From Streptomyces sp. HD (GTDB taxonomy: Bacteria; Actinomycetota; Actinomycetes; Streptomycetales; Streptomycetaceae), in the NCBI RefSeq assembly GCF_028369295.1, contig NZ_JAQMYP010000001.1, positions 1 to 64,000 of the forward strand: a DNA stretch of 64,000 nucleotides. The letters are read 5' to 3'. Position numbers and translations under genes: made by a program. The notes beneath the pieces are model-generated. The model had not been told where the DNA came from, did no database searches, and was given only the letters and a program-made list of their open reading frames with translations. Shown here piece by piece: positions 34,772 through 43,191 of the stretch (positions within the stretch are counted from its first letter, which is position 1; each line of letters starts with the position of its first letter).

Positions 34772-35614
34772 ATGCGAGCTCATCTGGGCGACCAACTCGT
34801 CATCGAAAGCCCGACGACCGGCGCCGCGAGGCGCGACGGTGAGATCGTCGGACTGCACCACGAGGACGGCACACCTCCCTACGACGTGCGCTGGGCGGAC
34901 ACGGACGAAGTGACGCTCGTGTTCCCCGGGCCCGACGCACACATCCACCATGTCGAGCACGGACAACCCAACCCCGGCGACATCGGCCGGCGGGTGGCCG
35001 ACGAACGTCGGAGGCAGAGGCTCAGCCGGGGGGAAACCGCCCGTCGCGCCCGAATGTCGCCCGAATATCTCGCGTACCTGGAGGAACGCCCCGCCGACCC
35101 CAATGCGGCGACTCTCATCAGGCTGGCCGACGCGCTGGGCACCACCATCACCGCCCTGCGCGGCGGAGGCATCGATCTCCCGCCCGGTCAAGGCCACGCG
35201 CTGCTGCACCCGCAGCTGCGAGACCTCAGCCCTCACGAATGCCGCGCCCGGCTCTCCACGCACGGTGTGGGGCGCATCGCGGTGTCGACGTCCGACGGCA
35301 GCCCGGCGGTCGTCCCGGTCAACTACGAGGTCGTCGACGACGCGATCGTCTTCCGGACCGCGCCGGACTCCCTGCCGGCGGCGGCGGTGGGAACGGAGAT
35401 CGCCTTCGAAGTCGACCACGTGGACGAGGCGTTGGGCCAGGGCTGGAGCGTGCTCGCCGTCGGCCCCGCCGGTGTCGTCACGGAGCCCGACGTCGTGAGC
35501 AGGCTCGCGCAACGCGCCCACACGATGCCGTGGGCGGGCGGTGAACGCGATCTGTGGGTGTCCATCCGGCCCGAACGCCTCACGGGCCGCCGCATCACTC
35601 CGGCCGAACAGTAG
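34772..35614 (+). CDS. DUF1918--XRE helix-turn-helix--PPOX-fold fusion protein
   Basis: A 280-residue three-domain protein. Residues 1-60 are a DUF1918 SH3-like domain (MRAHLGDQLVIESPTTGAAR, then GTPPYDVRWADTD and FPGPDAHIHHVEH). Residues 65-130 are an XRE/Cro helix-turn-helix (IGRRVADERRRQRLSRGETA, RMSPEYLAYLEERPADPNAA). Residues 145-275 are a pyridoxamine-oxidase-like split barrel (LSTHGVGRIAVSTSDGSPAV, PVNYEVVDDAIVFRT, GWSVLAVGPAGVVTE). A DNA-binding domain tied to a flavin/F420-type sensor suggests a redox- or cofactor-responsive regulator; that role is inference. GAGAGGA precedes the ATG. Confidence 0.87.
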   Translation: MRAHLGDQLVIESPTTGAARRDGEIVGLHHEDGTPPYDVRWADTDEVTLVFPGPDAHIHHVEHGQPNPGDIGRRVADERRRQRLSRGETARRARMSPEYLAYLEERPADPNAATLIRLADALGTTITALRGGGIDLPPGQGHALLHPQLRDLSPHECRARLSTHGVGRIAVSTSDGSPAVVPVNYEVVDDAIVFRTAPDSLPAAAVGTEIAFEVDHVDEALGQGWSVLAVGPAGVVTEPDVVSRLAQRAHTMPWAGGERDLWVSIRPERLTGRRITPAEQ

Positions 35615-35676
35615 GCGGTCACGAGCCACGGGGGACCTGCCATCCAGCCCCTACCCGACCGAACCGCGCGGGCGGG

Positions 35677-36354
35677 TCACCCGGTGGTCTCGGCCGGGTC
35701 CGGGTCGATGTCCTCGCCACCGAGCCGGGTCTCGACGCCCACCACACCCTCCACGGAGCGGACGAGTCGCTCCGCGACCCAGGCAAGCGAGGTGTCGTGG
35801 ACCTGTCCGCGGAGCGCGACGATCCCGTCGTGCACGGACACGTGGATGGTGTGAGTCAGCGCGGGGAACAGGTAGGAGACCACCGTGCGGCGGACCTCCT
35901 CCGCGATGTCCTCGTCCGACCGCAGGAAGACCTTCAACAGGTCGGCGCGGCTGACGATGCCCTGCAGCCGGTCCTCGTCATCGACCACGGGCAGCCGTTT
36001 GAGGTGCTTCACGGCCATGATCCGGGCGGCCCGGGCCAGGGTGACGTCAGCATGGACCGTGACCGCGGGAGTGCTCATGAGCTCGTCGGCGGTCACCCCT
36101 TCCGCCTTGCCGAGGTCGGGCAGACGCCGGATCTGCTCGCTTCGGCCGAGGACGCGGTCCCGGAACTCCTCCTTGGGCAGCAGGTCGGCTTCGGAGACGA
36201 CACCGACGACCCGGCCGTCACCCTCCAGCACCGGCACAGCGCTGACGTCCCACTGCCGCATGGTCCGCACGATCTCCTTGAACCGCGCACCGCGCCCCAC
36301 GGCCACGACGGGCAGGGTCATCACATCGCTCACGAGGTGCGGGGTGTCGGGCAT
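35677..36354 (-). CDS. CBS-BON protein
   Basis: A 225-residue paralogue of the CBS-BON family here: CBS1 VSDVMTLPVVAVGRGARFKE with [16 protein letters not shown]2 [20 protein letters not shown] with [30 protein letters not shown]. It ends in an acidic tail (GGEDIDPDPAETTG). ATG 36354 starts MPDTPHLVSDVMT. It lies convergent with the DUF1918-XRE-PPOX gene and divergent from the USP at 36551. Confidence 0.88.
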   Translation of the reverse strand: MPDTPHLVSDVMTLPVVAVGRGARFKEIVRTMRQWDVSAVPVLEGDGRVVGVVSEADLLPKEEFRDRVLGRSEQIRRLPDLGKAEGVTADELMSTPAVTVHADVTLARAARIMAVKHLKRLPVVDDEDRLQGIVSRADLLKVFLRSDEDIAEEVRRTVVSYLFPALTHTIHVSVHDGIVALRGQVHDTSLAWVAERLVRSVEGVVGVETRLGGEDIDPDPAETTG

Positions 36355-36550
36355 GTCCTGAGTCCTTGAGGGCGCGCAGGAGGAGTCGGCTGGGCCGTAT
36401 GCCTCCAGCATCACCCCAACCAGGCGTACCGCAATCGAGGGAGAGGGTCGTCCGGGCCCGGAGCCGGTCGAATGTCGCGGCGGTTCGCGGGTGGTGCGAC
36501 GGTGGTCACAGGGGGATCTGAGCAGCCGGTCGGACAAGGCGGTGACGGCG

Positions 36551-37426
36551 ATGGAACTCCCGCTGGTCGTGGGCGTCGACGGTTCGGACTCCAGCCTGCT
36601 GGCGGTCGACTGGGCAGTGGACGAGGCGGCACGTCATGGGCTGCCGCTGCGCCTCGTCCACGCCTCTCTGTGGGAGCGCTACGAGGCAGGCCGGCCGTCC
36701 TTGAGCACGGATCGTCCGGCCGAGGAGGTGATGGCGCAGCACATCATCGCCTCCTGCACGGAACGCGCCCGGCTTCGCAGTCCCGAGGTGAAGTCGTCCG
36801 GCGAAGTACTGCCCGACGATGCAGTGTCCGCGCTGCTGGGGGCGGGGCACGAAGCGTTCGCCCTGGTCACGGGCTCCCGCGGACGCAGTGAGATCGCCGG
36901 TCTGCTGCTGGGGTCGGTCAGCCTCGCGGTGGCGGCTCGGGCCGTGTGCCCGGTCATCGTCATCCGTGGTTCGGAGCGGAACCTCCAGGGGGCCCTCGAC
37001 CGGGTCGTGGTGGGAGTGGGGAACTCGACCGGAGGCGAGGGCGCCGTACGGTTCGCGGCGCGCGAGGCCCAGGCGCGCGGCTGCGCCCTCACGGCCGTAC
37101 GAGCCTGGCGCAACCCGGCCCACCGGCACGCAGAACCCCCGCTGACCGCGGATGACGCCTCGGAGGTGTATGAGGAGCAGGCATCCAACCGCCTCACCGA
37201 CGCGCTCCGTACGGTTGTACGAGAGCACCCCGGGATCAAGGCGGACCGCCGGCCGGCCGAAGGACCGGCGCACCGCGTCCTGCTGGAGGCATCCGCCGAT
37301 GCCGACCTGATCGTCGTCGGCGCTGCGCGCCGGCACGGTCATTTCGGCCTGCAGCTGGGCAGGACCGCCCACGCCCTGTTGCACCACTCCCACTGCCCGG
37401 TCGCCGTTGTTCCCCAGCGGGTCTGA
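36551..37426 (+). CDS. Tandem universal stress protein
   Basis: A 291-residue USP of the same subgroup as 22834-23763: MELPLVVGVDGSDSSLLAVD, VTGSRGRSEIAGLLLGSVSL in domain 1, and GAARRHGHFGLQLGRTAHAL in domain 2. ATG 36551 is used; a GTG at 36542 in frame is an alternative, and the same GTG-nnG-GCG-ATG arrangement occurs in the paralogue. The domain-2 loop lacks the standard GxxG, so probably only domain 1 holds ATP. Confidence 0.88.
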   Translation: MELPLVVGVDGSDSSLLAVDWAVDEAARHGLPLRLVHASLWERYEAGRPSLSTDRPAEEVMAQHIIASCTERARLRSPEVKSSGEVLPDDAVSALLGAGHEAFALVTGSRGRSEIAGLLLGSVSLAVAARAVCPVIVIRGSERNLQGALDRVVVGVGNSTGGEGAVRFAAREAQARGCALTAVRAWRNPAHRHAEPPLTADDASEVYEEQASNRLTDALRTVVREHPGIKADRRPAEGPAHRVLLEASADADLIVVGAARRHGHFGLQLGRTAHALLHHSHCPVAVVPQRV

Positions 37427-37625
37427 GGCCTCGCCGCACAGTGCACTGCCCGGGGCTTCGCACGGCCGGGTGAGCGGGCGCCGAAGACCCCGAAGACGGA
37501 GACAGCTTCGAAGTTGATCCGTGTGGACGGGCGTGCCGAGCCCGTGTCCGCCGCATGATCCGTCAGTTTGGGCTTGGGTGGGAAGCGGGGCTTCGGGCCG
37601 GGCGACAGGGTTGTGGGAGACGTGC

Positions 37626-38504
37626 ATGAAGTGGTTGGTCTCGCTGGTCGGTGCCGGACTCGTCATGATCACTCTGCGGGACCTCTTCCACACGCTCTGG
37701 CACCCCACCCGCCACGGCGGCCTGAGCCGCCTCGTGATGACGGCGCTGTGGCGACTGGCCCGGCGCCTTCGAGCGCGCAGGCGCGTGGTCGGGCTCGTCG
37801 GCCCGCTCGCCATGGTGACGGTCGTCGGCATGTGGGCCGCAACCGTCGTCATCGGCTGGGCCATCGTCTACTGGCCCCACATGCCCGGGGCGTTCACCGT
37901 CTCGGCCGGGTCCGAAGCGGCACGGGAGCCGGCACTGCTCGACTCCGTGTACCTGTCGCTCGTCACGGTGACCACCCTGGGTCTGGGGGACATCGCACCC
38001 GGTGAGGGCTGGCTTCGCCTGATCGCACCGCTGGAAGCCCTCATCGGCTTCGCGCTCCTGACGGCCACCGTCTCCTGGGTGCTGGAGGTCTACCCGGCGC
38101 TGAGCCGCAGGCGAGTCCTGGCCATCCGACTGGCGCTGCTGCGCGACTCGGACCCGACGACGGGACAGCTCGACTCCACCGCGGGAGCCGTGCTGCTGGA
38201 CAGCCTGGCCACCGAAGTCGCACGCGTCCGCATCGACTTCACCCAGTACGCCGAGGCCTACTACTTCCATGACGGGGACGATCACGCATCCCTGGCGGCC
38301 ATGGTCAGCTACGCCTCCGCCCTCGCCGAGCGCGGACAAGCGGCACGGCTGCCGGAGGTACGACTGGCCGGTGACCTGCTCGCCGGTGCGCTGGAGGACC
38401 TCGCCACCATCCTTGACCAGCGTTTCCTGCACACCGGAGGACCACCGGCGGAGGTGTTCGCCGCGTACGCCGCCGACCATGGCCGCGACCGCGCCCAGCC
38501 GTGA
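37626..38504 (+). CDS. Two-helix potassium-channel-type ion channel
   Basis: A 292-residue membrane protein. It has an N-terminal helix (WLVSLVGAGLVMITLRDLFH), a helix around residues 60-82 (LAMVTVVGMWAATVVIGWAI), a pore loop and a final helix (ALIGFALLTATVSWVLEVYP), then a cytosolic helical tail of about 130 residues. The pore reads SLVTVTTLGLGDIAP, so the K+ filter TVGYGD is present as TLGLGD. Leu in place of Tyr is seen in some prokaryotic channels but may alter selectivity. The conserved start of the family, RDLFHTLWHP, is present. It stands alone between a USP and the phosphofructokinase gene. Regulation of membrane potential in dormancy is only inferred. Confidence 0.82.
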   Translation: MKWLVSLVGAGLVMITLRDLFHTLWHPTRHGGLSRLVMTALWRLARRLRARRRVVGLVGPLAMVTVVGMWAATVVIGWAIVYWPHMPGAFTVSAGSEAAREPALLDSVYLSLVTVTTLGLGDIAPGEGWLRLIAPLEALIGFALLTATVSWVLEVYPALSRRRVLAIRLALLRDSDPTTGQLDSTAGAVLLDSLATEVARVRIDFTQYAEAYYFHDGDDHASLAAMVSYASALAERGQAARLPEVRLAGDLLAGALEDLATILDQRFLHTGGPPAEVFAAYAADHGRDRAQP

Positions 38505-38616
38505 GCAACGGCAGACCGCAAGGCGGGTCGCCGACGGGGTAGCTGTCGCCCATGCTGGAAGGAGAGTCACAGGCTCTTCGCGTCCACGTCCGTGGAGGTG
38601 AGAGAAGGGTGGAGCC

Positions 38617-39642
38617 ATGAAGGTCGGAGTACTGACCGGCGGCGGCGACTGCCCCGGCCTGAACGCCGTGATCCGCAGCGTCGTCCGAAAGGGCATCCAG
38701 GAGTACGCCTTCGAGTTCGTCGGCCTGCGGGACGGTTGGCGCGGCGCGCTGCAGGGCAACGTGGTGCCACTGGACATCTCCAGCGTGCGGGGAATCCTCC
38801 CGCGCGGCGGAACCATCCTCGGTTCCTCCCGCACCAACCCGTTCAAGCACGAGGACGCGGTGCGGCGCATCCAGGACACCCTCGCCACGCACCAGGTGGA
38901 CGCGCTCGTCGTGATCGGCGGCGAGGACACGCTCGGTGTGGCCACCGAGCTGAGCCGGCAGGGAATCAATCTGGTGGGCGTGCCGAAAACCATCGACAAC
39001 GACGTGGCCGGCACCGACTACACCTTCGGCTTCGACACGGCCGTAGGCATCGCGACGGAGGCCATCGACCGCCTCCACACCACTGCCGAGTCGCACATGC
39101 GCACCCTGGTGGTGGAGGTGATGGGGCGGCACTCCGGGTGGATCGCCCTGCATGCCGGTATCGCGGGTGGCGCCAACGTGATCCTCATCCCGGAGCGGCC
39201 GTTCGACATCGACCAGGTCTGTGGGTGGGTGAAGAATCGGTTCAAGATCCACTATGCGCCGATCGTCGTCGCCGCCGAGGGCGCCGTACCCATCGAGGGG
39301 CAGATGGTCCTCAAGGACCGGACACTGGACGAGTTCGGGCACGTGCGACTGTCGGGCATCGGCGAGTGGCTCGCCCAGGAGATCGAGGAACGCACGGGTA
39401 TGGATGCCCGAACCACCGTCCTCGGCCACGTCCAGCGCGGCGGAACGCCCAGCGCCTTCGACCGTTGGCTGGCCACACGCTTCGGGCTGCACGCCGTCGA
39501 CGCGGTCAAGGACGGCGACTACGGCAAGATGGTGGCCCTGCGCGGCACCCAGATCACCCGCATCCCTCTCGATGACACCAGGGCGAAGACCAAGCGGGTG
39601 GATCCGTCGCTGTACGACGAGTTCGAGGTGTTCTTCGGCTGA
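38617..39642 (+). CDS. pfp: 6-Phosphofructokinase, probably pyrophosphate-dependent
   Basis: A 341-residue PfkA-family enzyme of glycolysis (fructose-6-P to fructose-1,6-bisphosphate). Family motifs: GVLTGGGDCPGLNAVIR, RGGTILGSSRTNPF, PKTIDND, EVMGRHSGWIALHAGIAGGA, RGGTPSAFDR. Two positions decide the phosphoryl donor. Residue 104 is Asp (IGGEDTLGV) where ATP-using enzymes have Gly, and residue 124 is Lys (PKTIDND). Asp104/Lys124 is the pattern of PPi-dependent enzymes such as that of Amycolatopsis methanolica, to which the whole sequence looks very similar. Use of PPi saves ATP and makes the step reversible, fitting an energy-limitation island. Only 12 bp separate its stop from the convergent USP gene. 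Confidence 0.9.
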   Translation: MKVGVLTGGGDCPGLNAVIRSVVRKGIQEYAFEFVGLRDGWRGALQGNVVPLDISSVRGILPRGGTILGSSRTNPFKHEDAVRRIQDTLATHQVDALVVIGGEDTLGVATELSRQGINLVGVPKTIDNDVAGTDYTFGFDTAVGIATEAIDRLHTTAESHMRTLVVEVMGRHSGWIALHAGIAGGANVILIPERPFDIDQVCGWVKNRFKIHYAPIVVAAEGAVPIEGQMVLKDRTLDEFGHVRLSGIGEWLAQEIEERTGMDARTTVLGHVQRGGTPSAFDRWLATRFGLHAVDAVKDGDYGKMVALRGTQITRIPLDDTRAKTKRVDPSLYDEFEVFFG

Positions 39643-39654
39643 TCCGCTCGCCCG

Positions 39655-40542
39655 TCAGCCGGCGTGCGGCACGACCGCCACCGGGCAGCGGGCGTGGTGA
39701 AGTACGGCGTGAGCCACCGGCCCCAGTCGACCCTCGGGCGCCTGCGGGTCGGTGCGGCGGCCCACGACCAGCAGGTCCGCCCCCCGGGACGCATTCAGCA
39801 GCGCCTCCGCGGGGTGGAGCAGGACGACATCGGTACGGGTCGTCACCTCCGGATACCTGTCCTGCCACGGGCGCAGGGCGTCGGACAGCTGCAGGACCTC
39901 CTGGTCCTCCCAGGTGGCGCGGTCCTCCTCGGTCACGAACAGCTTCTGGGGGGACACGGCCTCGGCGGGAAGAGCCCATGCCTCGATCACCCGCAGCTGC
40001 GCCCCGCGTGCCCGGGCCGCCGTGAACGCGAAGTCGGCCACCTCACCGACCGGACGGTACGCGTCGAAACCCACCACCACCCCCGTCGCACCGCCTGCCA
40101 CCCGCGTCCCGTCCGCGAGGCCCCCGACCGGCCGTTCGGGCACGAGTACCACGGGGCAGGCCGCTGCCGCCGCGACACGAAGGGCCACCGAACCGACCGC
40201 GAGTCCGTCGAAACCGCCCGAGCCCCGGGCACCGACCACGAGGAGCCCGGCGTCGCTCGCCGCGAGGAGTGCCACGGCCGGGGCGTCGGCGGCCTGCTCG
40301 CCCCGCGCCCGGAGGTCCGGACAGCGCGCGCCGAGGCCGGCGATCGCCCGCTGGAGTATGCGCTCACCCAGCAGGTGCAGCGTTTCGGCGGCCTGGACCG
40401 GGACGGCATCGCCCGGAAGCGGTGGAAAGGCATGCACCAGGCGAAGCGGAACACCACGCAGCACGGCTTCCCGCGCGGCCCAGTCGGCCGCGGCCAGGCT
40501 GCGCGCGGATCCGTCGACACCGGCCAGCACGGGGTGCCCCAT
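39655..40542 (-). CDS. Tandem universal stress protein
   Basis: A 295-residue two-domain USP: MGHPVLAGVDGSARSLAAAD; domain 1 loop VVGARGSGGFDGLAVGSVAL; domain 2 VVGRRTDPQAPEGRLGPVAH; end CPVAVVPHAG. A strong GGAGGA ribosome site precedes ATG 40542. The frame remains open upstream and is continuous with the small membrane gene starting at 40932, but the internal ribosome site argues for separate translation. GGGCCCCGAAGGTCCC, a DevR-like element, lies 80 bp upstream. Confidence 0.9.
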   Translation of the reverse strand: MGHPVLAGVDGSARSLAAADWAAREAVLRGVPLRLVHAFPPLPGDAVPVQAAETLHLLGERILQRAIAGLGARCPDLRARGEQAADAPAVALLAASDAGLLVVGARGSGGFDGLAVGSVALRVAAAAACPVVLVPERPVGGLADGTRVAGGATGVVVGFDAYRPVGEVADFAFTAARARGAQLRVIEAWALPAEAVSPQKLFVTEEDRATWEDQEVLQLSDALRPWQDRYPEVTTRTDVVLLHPAEALLNASRGADLLVVGRRTDPQAPEGRLGPVAHAVLHHARCPVAVVPHAG

Positions 40543-40621
40543 CGAGTCCTCCTTCGCCCGCCGTGCCCGTCCGCAGGCGCGTCCCGCGACTCCTTCGACC
40601 CCTCTTCCACTCTTCCATGGC

Positions 40622-40637
40622 GGGCCCCGAAGGTCCC
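40622..40637 (-). promoter_or_regulatory. DevR-like element before a USP gene
   Basis: Read on the minus strand the element is GGGACCTTCGGGGCCC, the GGGACCT type of the island box with one extra base in the spacer, 80 bp before the USP start at 40542. Confidence 0.4.
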
Positions 40638-40723
40638 GGCGAAGAACCGGGGGGCGGACATGGTGAAGAACGAAAAGAGGTGAAGAACGAAAAAGAGAGG
40701 AACCCTGACCCGGCGGAGCGTGG

Positions 40724-40932
40724 TCAGTTCCCGGCGAAGCGATCGGCCAGCAGCGCTCGGGGGTGGGTCCGGGTGCCGGGGCTCCGGTCTGCGGCGCCTG
40801 AGTCGTGTCCGGCCGGGCCAGAGACCCGAAGAGCAGGACACCGAGCGTGATGAGCAGTGCCCAGAACAGGACCATGCTGACCGACATGGCGAACCAGCCC
40901 CATCCACTGAGACCGTGGGCGTGCCAGAACAT
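40724..40932 (-). pseudogene. Small single-span membrane protein with decayed SHOCT tail
   Basis: ATG 40932 opens MFWHAHGLSGWGWFAMSVSM and continues VLFWALLITLGVLLFGSL, one membrane helix, then a Pro/Thr-rich stretch. At about 40755 one base is missing: the expected SHOCT-domain end (ALLADRFAGN then stop at 40724) is in the next frame, and its middle (normally RGEIDxxEY) is deleted. As written, the original frame instead runs on in frame into the downstream USP gene. Confidence 0.6.
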
Positions 40933-40954
40933 CGCTCACTCCCTCGCGGGCTGC

Positions 40955-40968
40955 GGGACCCGTGGCCC
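40955..40968 (-). promoter_or_regulatory. DevR-like site near the SHOCT gene start
   Basis: GGGACCCGTGGCCC, close to the GGGACCTGYGGCCC form seen before two USP genes, begins 23 bp upstream of ATG 40932. A second imperfect inverted repeat, GGACCGTTGGACCC, is at 41052-41065. The gap 40933-41204 has no gene I can support. Confidence 0.4.
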
Positions 40969-41204
40969 GGTACCAGCGGCTTCCCACCGCCTCACCTGCA
41001 CCGTCGCCCCGGCTCACCGGCACGTCATGGGCCGATGAGGCCGACACGCCTGGACCGTTGGACCCGTTTCACCACGAGGCCGCGCACAGCAGGTGCAAGG
41101 GCCGCTGCAGCCCTCCGTTCGGGCCGCACGGCTCATGCGCAGCCGACCGTGTCGGAGTTGGCTGGAAGCAAGGAAAACGGTACCGACCCGAGGGGGAGAG
41201 GACC

Positions 41205-41429
41205 GTGGGCACGAGTCTCACACCGGAGTTCTGGGAGCGGTTCACGCTTCTGCTGTTCGCGGCCATGGGGGTGACCTTCGGGCTCGCCGCGCTCTTCGAC
41301 TGGCTCGCCCTGCGCAGGCAGAGCCGCCGTGCGCACCGGCTGCCGACCGAGCCGACCCAGCCTGCCCTGCCGACCGGGGTCCCGCACCGGCCCGACACCG
41401 CAGACCACCGCACGTCCGTCCACACCTGA
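41205..41429 (+). CDS. Small single-span membrane protein
   Basis: A 74-residue protein: GTG 41205 (GGGGGAGAGG upstream), short polar start GTSLTPEFWERF, one transmembrane helix (LLLFAAMGVTFGLAALFDWL), then a basic Pro-rich cytosolic tail ending DTADHRTSVHT. No family recognised. It is transcribed away from the SHOCT gene and could share its regulatory region. Confidence 0.6.
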   Translation: MGTSLTPEFWERFTLLLFAAMGVTFGLAALFDWLALRRQSRRAHRLPTEPTQPALPTGVPHRPDTADHRTSVHT

Positions 41430-41651
41430 GGGCATCACATGGTTCGGCCGGGACACCTCGCACCGCCCGGCCGCCGATGGTCTCCCAGTTGCGAAAGCCG
41501 CCGCACCGGCCGCCCAACGGCGCTGCCCAGGACGAACGCGCCGTACGCGACGGGGGCGCCGACGGCCGTCGACGGCCCCGGGTCGGCCTTCAGCCCTGCG
41601 TCGACTGCTCGGGGCCCGGCGGACGGTCCGTCCTGACCGCGCGCCACCCGG

Positions 41652-42212
41652 CTAGGCGGCTCCGCTGTGTGCGGCCGCGGAACCTCCGACGGCACGCAGC
41701 GGTGCCGGCTGCCGGTCGGGAGCGGGCACCGTCACCACGGGCACAGTGGCGTGGCGCAGACACTCGCGACCCACGGTGCCGATGGCCGGCAGCTCCCACC
41801 GACCGTGGGCCTTGCGTCCCAGGGCCAGCAGCAGTGCTCCACGGGCATACAGCAGGAGTACCTGTGCGGGTGCCCCCCTCGTCGACTACGGCTCGCAGGT
41901 CGGTGCCGACGCGTGGACCGAGGGCCGCTCGAACCGCCGAGGCCAGCACCCCGGCAGCCCGCCGCGCTGATCCGCGGCCGTCGGGCGGGTGGCTGACGGC
42001 GCATAGGGCGCGAATCCGGCCGCCGTGGCCGGTTCCCAGGCATGCACGGCGAGGACCGACGTGCCGAGGGCCCGGGCCTGTTCCACGGCCCACCGCAGCG
42101 CGGCCACGGAGGCCTCGGAGTCGTCGACGCCCACCACGATTCCATCCGTGTGCTCGGTCTTGGTCGCCTCCCCGGACGGCTTCTGTTTCCACCGTGCCCC
42201 GTACCGGCACAC
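41652..42212 (-). pseudogene. Single-domain universal stress protein broken by two frameshifts
   Basis: Three consecutive stretches in three frames reconstruct one UspA domain: GIVVGVDDSEASVAALRWAV and LGTSVLAVHAWEPATAAGF; then VLASAVRAALGPRVGTDLRA and VVDEGG; then PAQVLLLYARGALLLALGRK and ATVPVVTVPAP before the TAG at 41652. The total length is a multiple of three, so the two shifts compensate, but the middle is out of frame. It differs in type from the tandem USPs here, being a single domain with VVTVPAP at the end. Confidence 0.8.
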
Positions 42213-42284
42213 GGCTCGCGGGCCGAGAGACTCCGGTGCCGTGCCGAACGGTCCCTTGCCCGCCCGGACTCCGCCGAGGGACCG

Positions 42285-42779
42285 TCAGCCGGGCCGGATA
42301 CCCGAGATCAGCTGTGTCGCGAGGTCGGACTGGACCATCAGATGTGTCCGGTGGACGCGGCTCCCGGAGTCCTGCCAGGTGAGCGTGACACGAGTCCAGC
42401 AGTGCCCCATCCCGCTGTCGTTGTAGACCACCTGCCAGGAGACCGGCACGCCCTTGGCTCGCAGCACGCCGTCCTTGTGGTGGGCGGTCTCCCAGCGGGC
42501 CAGGGCGCTGCGCAGCTTCGGGGTCAGATAGTGGCCACGCAGCGAGTCGGCCAGCCGGTTGCGGCCGGAGTCGTACAGGACGTCGATGTACGCGCCGTAG
42601 AAGTCGGCGACCCGGTCGACCGTGCTCGCCGGGCTCCCACCACGGGCCGGAGCGGTGACCGTCGTGACGGTGGCCGGGCGGTCCGCCCGGACGTCGCTCG
42701 CGACCGCCGGCACCGATGAGCCCAGAGCGACCACCGCGCCGACGACCGCTGTTCCGCGGAACCCGCGTGATGCTGCCAT
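42285..42779 (-). CDS. Secreted hypothetical protein (possible NTF2-like fold)
   Basis: A 164-residue protein with a Sec-type signal peptide: basic MAASRGFRGTAV, hydrophobic VGAVVALGSSVPAVAS, and a likely cleavage after AVAS. The mature part (VADFYGAYIDVLYDSGRNRL, WETAHHKDGVLRAKGVPVSW, GHCWTRVTLTWQDSG) has the helix-plus-sheet pattern of small NTF2/SnoaL-like proteins, but the family is not certain. It has one cysteine in GHCWTRV. A very clean operator pair lies 78-112 bp upstream, so it appears to belong to the island regulon. Confidence 0.75.
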   Translation of the reverse strand: MAASRGFRGTAVVGAVVALGSSVPAVASDVRADRPATVTTVTAPARGGSPASTVDRVADFYGAYIDVLYDSGRNRLADSLRGHYLTPKLRSALARWETAHHKDGVLRAKGVPVSWQVVYNDSGMGHCWTRVTLTWQDSGSRVHRTHLMVQSDLATQLISGIRPG

Positions 42780-42856
42780 GCCCTGCCTCCTCTCATGTCG
42801 GAGGAACCGAGGTGTCCCTCAACTCCACTACACCGCACCGAAGTTGCCGGAAGCGT

Positions 42857-42891
42857 GGGCCGACCGGCCCGATGTCGGGGCCGATCGGCGA
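42857..42891 (-). promoter_or_regulatory. Paired DevR-like operator before the secreted-protein gene
   Basis: GGGCCGACCGGCCC (42857-42870, perfect palindrome) and GGGCCGATCGGCGA (42878-42891), exactly 21 bp apart, 78 bp before the start at 42779. Confidence 0.65.
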
Positions 42892-42950
42892 TGCGACCGT
42901 GGAACCCTCATGGCACCACCCTGACGGGCGCGGCACTCAAGGGGGCGCGT

Positions 42951-43060
42951 TCAGGGCGCGAGCGAGAAGTAGTTCTCCTCCTCCTGAGTGAAGTGCAGAC
43001 GGAGCACGCTGTGCAGTCCGTACAGACAGGCGCGCAGGTCGTCGAGCTGTTCCGGGGCCG
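42951..43060 (-). pseudogene. Hemerythrin-like protein, C-terminal remnant
   Basis: The minus-strand frame ending at 42951 reads PEQLDDLRACLYGLHSVLRL and HFTQEEENYFSLAP, the final helix of a hemerythrin-domain protein with its His and Glu iron ligands (HxxxxEEExYF). The upstream helices with the remaining ligands are missing; a short alternative frame starts MNRSLLHQALHQRLSAL at 43122. A small oxygen- or NO-binding protein has apparently been lost. Confidence 0.62.
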
Positions 43061-43191
43061 GGATCCCGTAGAGAGGGCCGACAGCCTCTGGTGCAGCGCC
43101 TGGTGCAGAAGTGAGCGGTTCATGACGGTCTCGCCTCGGGCATCGTGGCCGGCGGCGCCCGCGCGCACACTCCGCGCGGCACGGCCGTGTG

